Shown here: positions 47,981 through 54,261 of the stretch, piece after piece
Layout of the letters: each line of letters opens with the position of its first letter
Position numbering within the stretch: position 1 is the first letter of the stretch
DNA from: JAKALD01 sp963817785
Lineage (GTDB): Bacteria > Pseudomonadota > Gammaproteobacteria > Burkholderiales > SG8-39
DNA: 64,000 nucleotides
Reading direction: 5' to 3'
Assembly (NCBI GenBank): GCA_963817785.1
Contig: CAWFPL010000008.1
Coordinates: 992,001-1,056,000 of the forward strand
Made by a program: the position numbers and the translations under genes
The notes under the pieces: model-generated
Database searches by the model: none
Seen by the model: the letters and a program-made list of their open reading frames with translations, nothing else
What the model was told of the DNA's origin: nothing

Positions 47981-49087
47981 ATGGGCAAGTCTAGCAAGCT
48001 GTTTGTCGGAATGGACGTTCACAAGGATTCCATCGACGTCGCCACGGGCGATGAGCGCGGGGGCGAAGTGCGCCACTACGGCGCGATTGGCGGGGATCTG
48101 GCGGCGGTTTCGCGGCTCGCGCGCAAGCTCGAGTCGGCCGGCGGGCCGCTGGTATTTGTCTACGAAGCCGGTCCCTGCGGGTTCGGCATCTATCGAATGC
48201 TGCGCGCGCGAGGACACGAGTGCTGGGTGGTGTCCCCGGGGCTGACGCCGCGCAGCAACGCCGACCGCATCAAGACCGACCGGCGCGATTGTCTGAAGCT
48301 CGTGCGCCTTGCGCGCGCCGGGGAGCTCACGCCGATCCACGTGCCCGACGAAGTGGACGAGGCGATGCGCGATCTGGTGAGAACGCGCGAGGACGCGGTG
48401 GTGATGCAGCGCCAGGCCAGACAGCGCCTGGGGGCGCTCTTACTTCGCAACGACATCCGCTATGCGGCCAAGACAGCCTGGACGCCGGCGCACCGGCGCT
48501 GGATCGCGGTGCTGAAACTACCTCAGGCAGCACAGCAACTCGCCTTTGAGGAGTACGTGCAGGCGGTCGATGAGGCCGGGGGGCGCATCGCGCGGCTCGA
48601 GACGGCGATTCGGGACGAACTCCAGCACTGGCGCTGGCTGCCGGTGGTGGTGGCGCTGCAGGCCTTTCGCGGCATCCAGACACTGCACGCGGTGAGAATC
48701 GTGGCCGAGCTGGGCGATCTCAGTCGCTTTGGCACGGCGCGTCACCTCATGGCCTACCTCGGCTTGGTACCCTGCGAACACTCCTCCGGCCAGCAGCGTC
48801 AGCAGGGCTCGATCACCAAGGCGGGCAACAGCTCGGCGCGCCGCGCGCTCGTGGAGGCGGCCTGGGCTTATCGCTACGGCGCGCGCGTCTCGCCAATCAT
48901 CGCGCGGCGCCAGAGCGGGATCGCAAAACCCGTCACCGACCTCGCCTGGAAGGCGCAACTGCGGCTGTGCGCGCGCTTGCGCCGCTTGAGCGCGCGCGGC
49001 TTGCACCGCAACAAGATCGTCGTCGCGGTCGCGCGGCAACTCTCGGGCTTCGTCTGGGCGCTTGGCCAGAAGGTCAAACCCTCCTGA
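47981..49087 (+). CDS. IS110-family DEDD transposase
   Basis: The 368-aa product (ATG 47981, preceded by GAGGAGGC) has the RuvC-like DEDD domain: VGMDVHKDSIDVA (Asp), FVYEAGPCGFGIYRML (Glu) and RIKTDRRDCLKLVRLA (two Asp). The C-terminal Tnp_20 domain contains FRGIQTLHAVRIVAELGDLSRF, MAYLGLVPCEHSSGQQRQQG and ITKAGNSSARRALVEAAW, which holds the conserved Ser. It is intact. A relic of a close relative lies at 39859-39933. Confidence 0.95.
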   Translation: MGKSSKLFVGMDVHKDSIDVATGDERGGEVRHYGAIGGDLAAVSRLARKLESAGGPLVFVYEAGPCGFGIYRMLRARGHECWVVSPGLTPRSNADRIKTDRRDCLKLVRLARAGELTPIHVPDEVDEAMRDLVRTREDAVVMQRQARQRLGALLLRNDIRYAAKTAWTPAHRRWIAVLKLPQAAQQLAFEEYVQAVDEAGGRIARLETAIRDELQHWRWLPVVVALQAFRGIQTLHAVRIVAELGDLSRFGTARHLMAYLGLVPCEHSSGQQRQQGSITKAGNSSARRALVEAAWAYRYGARVSPIIARRQSGIAKPVTDLAWKAQLRLCARLRRLSARGLHRNKIVVAVARQLSGFVWALGQKVKPS

Positions 49088-49163
49088 GACTTTGCCACCG
49101 ACCCGATCCGCGAAAGGAGGCTCGCACTCCGAACCCTCCCCACAACTCGATAGGAAACGCGGT

Positions 49164-49412
49164 GCGCTCGCGGCTGGAGAATCCTCGTCGAACGTTATTG
49201 ATCCGGTCTGCGGACCGGCACCTCAGTGCTTAGAGCGAGGCAGCTCCGTGACGAACAACAGTCTTGCGGCTAGCCAACGCCCGGATATCAGCTTGATCGA
49301 CCGTCGTCTCAGATGAGCCCGCCGCGTCCCCTATCGAGTTCACTTCAACGTCAAAACATGCTTGGCAGGAAAAAAGCAGGAGGCTCGTCGCCACTTGACA
49401 CGTTTAAGCCAT
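49164..49412. other. Gene-free segment between IS110 and attC-C1
   Basis: No reading frame here has a ribosome binding site or recognisable product. A perfect palindrome CCGGTCTGCGGACCGG lies at about 49205-49220. The segment may be the remains of a further cassette whose attC was removed by the IS110 insertion, because C1's attC has a damaged R' box at its left edge and C2 lacks its upstream attC. That is a guess. Confidence 0.45.
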
Positions 49413-49475
49413 ATCATCGTTTGAGCTCAGGCCGCGGCCCGTCAGGGCCGTCGCGCCTGCAGCGAATTGTTAGGC
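49413..49475 (-). other. attC of first cassette C1 (class 1-like)
   Basis: On the - strand the site starts GCCTAACAATTCGCTGCAGG, very close to the common 60-bp attC start GYCTAACAATTCGTTCAAGC. Pairing arms follow (GACGGCCC/GGGCCGCGG), then CTGAGCTCAAACG. Where R' (GTTRRRY) is expected, GATGATA is found, so the R' core has lost its GTT. The left edge of the site is therefore probably non-recombinogenic. Confidence 0.75.
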
Positions 49476-49477
49476 CG

Positions 49478-49723
49478 CTACGCTCGCTTAAGGGCCCGGA
49501 CAATAACGAGGAGCACCACAGCGCCGATCGTGGCGACCACAATGCTGCCAATAAGGCCTCCATTGGCCCCGATGCCAAGGATGCCGAACAGATAGCCTCC
49601 AACGAGTGCGCCGATTACGCCGACAACGAGATCACCGATGATGCCAAAGCCGCCACCCTTAACCAGGACGCCAGCCAGCCAACCCGCGATGAGCCCAACG
49701 ATTAGGAACCAGATGAAGTTCAT
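49478..49723 (-). CDS. GlsB/YeaQ/YmgE-family membrane protein (cassette C1)
   Basis: The 81-aa protein has three glycine-rich hydrophobic helices (MNFIWFLIVGLIAGWLAGVL, IIGDLVVGVIGALVGGYLFG, GLIGSIVVATIGAVVLLVIV), the hallmark of the transglycosylase-associated/GlsB family linked to general stress. AAGGAGAG precedes the ATG. Its stop codon is 2 bases from the attC R'' box, and its leader starts at GTTAGGC (49816), so it is the cassette next to attI and should be the most strongly expressed from Pc. Confidence 0.92.
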   Translation of the reverse strand: MNFIWFLIVGLIAGWLAGVLVKGGGFGIIGDLVVGVIGALVGGYLFGILGIGANGGLIGSIVVATIGAVVLLVIVRALKRA

Positions 49724-49809
49724 GACGCTCTCCTTCCGTTAAAGAATTGGTTGCTAGCAGAACACGAAAGGCAACTCTTGCGATGACGAAGGCGCGGAAA
49801 TCCCTAGCG

Positions 49810-49942
49810 GCCTAACGTTATATGGATACGAAAAGTAGCCAGATAACATGCTCTACGCTGGGCGACAACGCGTCAACGGCCCCTTGAATCAACGCGTTAA
49901 GGTGCCGTACCGATCTACAGTGCCCGCAATATCCAGCCAAAA
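49810..49942 (-). other. attI region upstream of intI
   Basis: The first cassette begins at core GTTAGGC (49816-49810, - strand), preceded by CATATAAC. The 126 bp between this core and the intI start form the expected attI region. Possible integrase-binding direct repeats with core CAACGCGT occur twice (about 49866-49873 and 49890-49897). I saw no LexA box (CTG-N10-CAG) before intI. The exact attI borders need experimental support. Confidence 0.6.
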
Positions 49943-50980
49943 ATGGGTCAAGACGCTGATTCGCCTGCGGGTTCGGCTGCAGCACCGGACAACCCGAAAA
50001 GCCCTCGCCTGATCGAGCGGGTGCGCGAGGCGATCCGCTCACGCCATTACAGCCGTCGGACGGAGAAGACGTACTGGTACTGGATCCGCTACTTCATTCA
50101 CTTTCACGGCAAGCGCCACCCTGGCGAGATGGGCGGCGCGGAGGTGACGGCGTTCCTGTCGTGGCTCGCGACGGAGCGCAATGTGGCGGCCGCGACGCAG
50201 AACCAGGCGCTTTCGGCCTTGTTGTTCCTCTACCAGAAGGTGCTGGGGCAGGAGCTGCCGTGGCTCGACGGGGTCGTGCGCGCAAAGCGTCCGGTGCGCC
50301 TGCCGACGGTGCTGACGGAGGCCGAGGTGCGGCGCCTGCTGGAGCAGCTGCACGGGGTGAAGTGGTTGATGGGGAGCCTGCTCTATGGCTCGGGCCTGCG
50401 GCAGATCGAATGTCTCACGCTGCGCGTGAAGGACGTGAACTTTGCCTACCGCCAGATCCTGGTGCGCGACGCGAAGGGCGGCAAGGACCGCGTCACGATG
50501 CTGCCCGAGGGCGTGGTTCAGCCGCTGCAGGAGCATCTGGGCAGGGTACGGGTGATGCACCGTCGCGATCTCGCAGAGGGCTTCGGCGAGGTTTCGCTGC
50601 CGCACGCGCTCGCGCGCAAGTACCCGCGCGCCGGCTACGAGTGGGGCTGGCAGTTCGTGTTTCCGTCGAAGAACCGCTCCGCCGACCCCGAGACCGGTGC
50701 GATCCGGCGCCATCACGTCTATCCCGACACGCTGCACCGTGCCGTGAAAGGCGCCGCCGCGGCGGCGGCGATCGTCAAGCCGGTGAGCTGCCATACGCTG
50801 CGCCACTCGTTCGCGACGCACTTGCTCGAGCGCGGCCAGGACATCCGCACGGTGCAGGAGCTGCTCGGGCACGCGGACGTCTCGACGACGATGATCTATA
50901 CGCACGTGCTCAACCGCGGCGCGCGCGGCGTGAAGAGTCCGCTCGACCGCCTGGAGCAGCCGGGAGCGCACTACGCGTGA
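49943..50980 (+). CDS. intI: Integron integrase IntI
   Basis: The 345-aa tyrosine recombinase has an N-terminal SAM-like domain (IRSRHYSRRTEKTYWYWIRYFIHFH) and the catalytic residues: Arg in YGSGLRQIECLTLRVKD, HTLRHSFATHLLERG, and LLGHADVSTTMIYTHV with the nucleophile Tyr. It also has the IntI-specific insertion between motifs II and III: LPHALARKYPRAGYEWGWQF, VFPSKN and RRHHVYPDTLHRAVKGA. It would recombine folded single-stranded attC with attI. It is divergent from the cassette array, as in proteobacterial integrons. It appears intact. Confidence 0.95.
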   Translation: MGQDADSPAGSAAAPDNPKSPRLIERVREAIRSRHYSRRTEKTYWYWIRYFIHFHGKRHPGEMGGAEVTAFLSWLATERNVAAATQNQALSALLFLYQKVLGQELPWLDGVVRAKRPVRLPTVLTEAEVRRLLEQLHGVKWLMGSLLYGSGLRQIECLTLRVKDVNFAYRQILVRDAKGGKDRVTMLPEGVVQPLQEHLGRVRVMHRRDLAEGFGEVSLPHALARKYPRAGYEWGWQFVFPSKNRSADPETGAIRRHHVYPDTLHRAVKGAAAAAAIVKPVSCHTLRHSFATHLLERGQDIRTVQELLGHADVSTTMIYTHVLNRGARGVKSPLDRLEQPGAHYA

Positions 50981-51213
50981 AGACGACCCGCTACTTCGAC
51001 GCGATGCGCAACCGCCCGGATCGTGCCTCGATTCGCGACGAATGGATCACGCGCACGGTGTTGTCCCCGCAGCACCAGTTGGTACGGGCCGACGGACGCT
51101 TGCGGCGCTGGGCGCGGATCCCCGAGGCCGGCAACCGCTGGCTGCGCGTCGTCGTGCTCGCCGACGGCGAGACCATGCATAATGCGTTCTTCGATCGGGG
51201 ATTCGAACCGTGA
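50977..51213 (+). CDS. Small conserved protein following intI
   Basis: The GTG start (50977) overlaps the intI stop (GTGA). The 78-aa product (...TTRYFDAMRNRPDRASIRDE, then VRADGRLRRWARIPEAGNRW and ETMHNAFFDRGFEP) belongs to a common short family that pairs with DUF2283 proteins; the end VLADGETMHNAFFDR is its signature. It resembles toxin-like DUF4258 proteins in size and context. Overlap with intI implies coupled translation. Confidence 0.78.
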   Translation: MKTTRYFDAMRNRPDRASIRDEWITRTVLSPQHQLVRADGRLRRWARIPEAGNRWLRVVVLADGETMHNAFFDRGFEP

Positions 51214-51407
51214 AGATCCGCTACTTCCGCGATACCGATACGCTCTATATCGAGCGCCGTGAGGCCGTGGTGTCGGATACGCGCGACCTCGACGAGAACA
51301 CGCAGGTCGACGTCGACTCGCGCGGCCAGATCTGCGCGATCACGCTCGAGCACGCGAGCGAGCGCGCCGATCTGCCGGCGCTCGACTACCAGCAGATCGC
51401 GGCGTAG
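51210..51407 (+). CDS. DUF2283 domain protein
   Basis: The 65-aa product (MKIRYFRDTDTLYIERREAVV...VDVDSRGQICAITLEHASER) is a typical DUF2283 protein: YxxDxDTLYI at the start and DxxGxIxGITLEHAS in the middle. The GTG start overlaps the previous stop (GTGA). Such proteins are usually the second gene of a two-gene unit with the preceding family; a toxin-antitoxin relation is suspected but unproven. Confidence 0.88.
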   Translation: MKIRYFRDTDTLYIERREAVVSDTRDLDENTQVDVDSRGQICAITLEHASERADLPALDYQQIAA

Positions 51408-51415
51408 CGCCCGGC

Positions 51416-52582
51416 TCAGTACGACTTCGGCAACCCGAGCACGCGCTCGGCGATGAAGCACAGGATCAACTGCGGGCTCACCGGCGCGAGGCGGCCGATG
51501 AGCGACTCGCGCAGGTACCTCTCGACGTGGTACTCCTTCGCGTAGCCGAAGCCGCCGTGGGTCATGACCGCCTGCTGGCAGGCGTCGAATGACGCCTCTC
51601 CGGCGAGGTACTTGGCGGCGTTCGCCTCGGCGCCGCAGGGCTTGCCCCGGTCGTAGAGCCACGCGGCCTTGAACGCCATCAGGTTCGCCGCCTCGAGCTG
51701 CATCCAGTTCCTCGCCAGCGGGTGCTGGATGCCCTGGTTCTGGCCGATCGGGCGGTCGAAGACGATTCTTTCCTTCGCATACTGCGCCGCGCGAGCGAGC
51801 GCGCAGCGCCCCAGGCCCACGGACTCGGCGGCGATCAGGATCCTCTCGGGGTTCATGCCGTGCAGGATGTACTCGAAGCCCCTGCCCTCCTCGCCGATGC
51901 GATCGGCTTCCGGCACCGGCAGGCCGTCGAAGAACACCTGGTTCGAGTCGACTGCCTTCCTGCCCATCTTCTCGATCTCGCGCACTTCGACGTAGCGGCG
52001 GTCGAAGTCGGTGTAGAACAGCGACAGCCCCTCGGCGGGCTTGTTCACCTCCTCGAGCGGCGTGGTGCGCGCGAGCAGCAGCACCTTCTCGGCGACCTGC
52101 GCGGTCGAGATCCACACCTTCTGCCCCGAGATGAGGTAGCGGCCGCCGTCTTTCTTCGCCCGGGTCTTGATGCGCGTGGTGTTGAGCCCGGTGTCCGGCT
52201 CGGTGACCGCGAAGCAGGCGCGCTCGCGGCCGGCGATGAGGCCGGGGAGCATGCGCTTTTTCTGCGCGTCGGTGCCGAACACCACCACGGGGTTGAGGCC
52301 GAAGATGTTCATGTGCACCGCCGACGCCCCCGCAAACCCGGCACCCGATTCGGCGATCGCCTGCATCATCGCCGCCGCCTCGGTGATGCCGAGGCCCGCG
52401 CCGCCGCAGTCCTGCGGCATCGCGACGCCGAGCCAGCCGTCCTGCGCGAGCGCCTGGTGCAGCTCCCCTGGAAAGCCGCCCTCGCGGTCTTTCTTCAGCC
52501 AGTAGTCGTCGGAAAAGCGGGCGCAGATTCTCGCGATCGCCGCGCGGATCTGCTCCTGCTCGGGGCTTAAGGCGAAGTCCAC
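51416..52582 (-). CDS. Acyl-CoA dehydrogenase
   Basis: The 388-aa flavoprotein has FALSPEQEQIRAAIARICARF at the start, the FAD-binding CFAVTEPDTGLNTTRIKTRAK and KVWISTAQVAEKVL. The C-terminal helical domain ends with HGGFGYAKEYHVERYLRESLIGRLAPVSPQL. It oxidises an acyl-CoA to the trans-2-enoyl form in the cytosol. It is separated by 4 bp from a small membrane protein gene and is close to a CoA transferase, which suggests a shared catabolic unit. Confidence 0.94.
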   Translation of the reverse strand: MDFALSPEQEQIRAAIARICARFSDDYWLKKDREGGFPGELHQALAQDGWLGVAMPQDCGGAGLGITEAAAMMQAIAESGAGFAGASAVHMNIFGLNPVVVFGTDAQKKRMLPGLIAGRERACFAVTEPDTGLNTTRIKTRAKKDGGRYLISGQKVWISTAQVAEKVLLLARTTPLEEVNKPAEGLSLFYTDFDRRYVEVREIEKMGRKAVDSNQVFFDGLPVPEADRIGEEGRGFEYILHGMNPERILIAAESVGLGRCALARAAQYAKERIVFDRPIGQNQGIQHPLARNWMQLEAANLMAFKAAWLYDRGKPCGAEANAAKYLAGEASFDACQQAVMTHGGFGYAKEYHVERYLRESLIGRLAPVSPQLILCFIAERVLGLPKSY

Positions 52583-52586
52583 CGCC

Positions 52587-52754
52587 TCACCTGCCGCGGC
52601 GCGCGAGCCACAGGACGCCGACGGCGATCAGGATGAGCGGCCACCAGAGCGCGAGCAGGCGTTTGAGGTGCCACAGCGGCAGGTAGCCCAGGTTGTGCGC
52701 GAGGAACACCGCCCCGAGCACGATGAGCACGATCGGCCAGAACATGCGCTTCAT
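52587..52754 (-). CDS. Small two-helix membrane protein
   Basis: The 55-aa product (ATG 52754, GAGGGAG upstream) has two hydrophobic helices, MFWPIVLIVLGAVFLAHNLG and LLALWWPLILIAVGVLWLAR, and the DUF5668/LiaI-TM1-like pattern NLGYLPLWHLKRLLALWWPL. It is probably a cytoplasmic-membrane protein. Unknown role; it lies between two acyl-CoA metabolism genes. Confidence 0.78.
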   Translation of the reverse strand: MKRMFWPIVLIVLGAVFLAHNLGYLPLWHLKRLLALWWPLILIAVGVLWLARRGR

Positions 52755-52765
52755 CTTCGTCTCCC

Positions 52766-53926
52766 TCAACCGGCTTTCACCGCGCCCGCTCTCACCAGGT
52801 CGGCGATTGCCGCGTCGTCGAAGCCCAGCTCGACCAGGATCTCGCGGCTGTGCTCGCCCGCTCCCGGCGGCGCGCGCCGGATCGAGCCGCCGCGCCGCCC
52901 GCTGGCGTGCACCGGGAACGGCGCGAAGCGCTCGCCGCGCAGCTCGACCACGTCGCCGCGCTCGGCGAGCTGCGGCAGCTCGGCGGCCTCGGCGGGCGTC
53001 AGGCACAGGTCCACCGGCACGTCGTTCGCCTCGAGCAGCTTCACCCACTCGGCGGCGCTCTTCTGCTTCAGCACCTCGGCCAGGCGCACGGAGAGCCGGT
53101 CGCCGTTTGCGCGGCGCTTGGCGTCGGTGGCGTAGTCCTCGCCCGAGAGCTCGGGCGCGAGCCCGGCCACGCAGCGCACGAAGTTGTTCCAGAAGTGCTC
53201 CTCCAGGATGCCGAGCGTCAGCCGGCGGCCGTCGGCGCACTCGAAGATGTCGTTCACCGGGAAGATGTGCGCTCGCGGATCGACCCCGGGCGACAGGCCG
53301 TGGCGCATCGCCGCCCAGAAGAACGCCGCCTCGAACAGCGACAGGTCGAGCTGCACGCCGCGCCCGGTGCGGCCGCGCTCGTGCAGCGCGGCGAGCACCG
53401 CGGTGGCGGCGAACGAGCCGCCGCTCATGTCGGCGAGCGGCAGGCTGGAGCGCGACGGGGCTTTCAGCCACTGCCCGGGAAAGGCGAGCCCTCCGGCCGC
53501 GGCGACGTAGTTGACGTCGTGTCCCGGGCGCTCGCGCCACGGGCCGCTCTGCCCGTAGCCCGAGATCGAGCAGTAGACCAGGCGCGGGTTGGCCGCGCTC
53601 AGGCCGTCGTAGTCGATGCCCAGGCGCTTGGCGACGCCCGGCCGGAAGCCCTCCAGCACGATGTCGGCGTGCTTCGCCAGGCGCTCCACCACGTCGTGCG
53701 ACTCGGGCGCCTTGAGGTTGATCGCGAGGCTCCTCTTGTTGCGGTTCTCGGTGCGGAACTGCACCGGAATGTAGCCGCGCGCGGGGTCGCCCGCGGGCGA
53801 CTCGACCTTGATCACCTCGGCGCCCAGGTCGGCGAGGATCGCCGAGGCGAACGGCCCCGGTACGAACATGGAGAAGTCGACGACGCGGATGCCCGCCAGC
53901 GGCTGCCAGCCGTCAACGCCAGCCAT
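52766..53926 (-). CDS. CaiB/BaiF-type CoA transferase
   Basis: The 386-aa class III CoA transferase has IRVVDFSMFVPGPFASAILADLGAEVIKVESPAGD, TENRNKRSLAINLKAPES, GFRPGVAKRLGIDYDGL, and LADMSGGSFAATAVLAALHE with the catalytic Asp position. It activates a carboxylic acid by transfer of CoA. With the adjacent acyl-CoA dehydrogenase it may feed a beta-oxidation-like route. It is a different paralogue from the one at 30125-31312. Confidence 0.93.
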   Translation of the reverse strand: MAGVDGWQPLAGIRVVDFSMFVPGPFASAILADLGAEVIKVESPAGDPARGYIPVQFRTENRNKRSLAINLKAPESHDVVERLAKHADIVLEGFRPGVAKRLGIDYDGLSAANPRLVYCSISGYGQSGPWRERPGHDVNYVAAAGGLAFPGQWLKAPSRSSLPLADMSGGSFAATAVLAALHERGRTGRGVQLDLSLFEAAFFWAAMRHGLSPGVDPRAHIFPVNDIFECADGRRLTLGILEEHFWNNFVRCVAGLAPELSGEDYATDAKRRANGDRLSVRLAEVLKQKSAAEWVKLLEANDVPVDLCLTPAEAAELPQLAERGDVVELRGERFAPFPVHASGRRGGSIRRAPPGAGEHSREILVELGFDDAAIADLVRAGAVKAG

Positions 53927-54034
53927 CGCGCTCTTTCACCGCTTCAGCCACGCCGCGCTCCCTTCGCCTTGAACGCGGCCGATTCTACCCGCAGCGCCGC
54001 GCGCGCAAGCGGCGGCGGCGCGAAACGGCGCGCC

Positions 54035-54241
54035 CTAGGGCGCCTTGAAGCCGGCGCGCTCGACCGCGCGCTTGAAGTCGGCGACTTTCGCCTTGGCCGG
54101 GTCGTAGCTCACGCGCGCCTTGCCCTCGGCGAGCGAGACGTCGACCTTGTCCACGCCGGGAAGCGCGCTCAGCGTGCGCGTCACGCTCTTGACGCAGCCG
54201 TCGCAGTGCATGCCCTCGACCTTGAGTTCCAGCTTTTCCAT
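54035..54241 (-). CDS. copZ: Copper chaperone-like HMA protein
   Basis: The 68-aa product is a single heavy-metal-associated domain with the metal loop GMHCDGC (residues 10-16) and the beta-alpha-beta pattern VEGMHCDGCVKSVTRTLSAL then VDVSLAEGKARVSYDP. It shuttles Cu(I) to CopA, whose gene is 20 bp upstream on the same strand. The longer open frame over copA is a shadow. Confidence 0.92.
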   Translation of the reverse strand: MEKLELKVEGMHCDGCVKSVTRTLSALPGVDKVDVSLAEGKARVSYDPAKAKVADFKRAVERAGFKAP

Positions 54242-54261
54242 GACGTTTCCTTGGTTGCGAA

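Larger units (their letters stand above)
47863..49163 (+). mobile_element. IS110-family element at a cassette boundary
   Basis: The transposase gene lies between GGCTTTCCGATAGC (47871-47884) and a related inverted sequence CTCGATAGGAAACGC (about 49148-49162). The left end lies at or near 47863, where the C2 cassette start (TAAACGGCAG on the - strand) is cut: only part of the expected R' box remains. IS110-type elements do not make long target duplications and choose defined sites. The right end is less certain. Confidence 0.7.
40020..50980 (-). mobile_element. Integron: intI, attI and IS-interrupted cassette array
   Basis: An integron integrase gene (49943-50980, +) is divergent from an array of small - strand genes, each followed by an attC site whose R boxes fit or nearly fit RYYYAAC/GTTRRRY. 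From attI leftwards the cassettes hold YmgE-like (C1), DinB (C2), ParE-type TA (C3), an IS91-filled cassette (C3b), a hypothetical pair (C4) and BrnTA (C5). Four IS elements (IS110, IS630, IS91-like, IS1182) have inserted. Orientation, gene type (small, TA-rich) and cassette spacing match a sedentary chromosomal integron. No resistance gene is present. Confidence 0.88.

Noticed and set aside
49817..49942. Possible LexA/SOS box before intI
   Set aside because: I looked for CTG-N10-CAG in the intI upstream region and found no acceptable match, so SOS control is not claimed.
49818..50042. 74-codon - strand frame overlapping attI and the intI start
   Set aside because: It lies across the attI region and the first codons of intI and has no ribosome binding site; it is better explained as recombination-site DNA.
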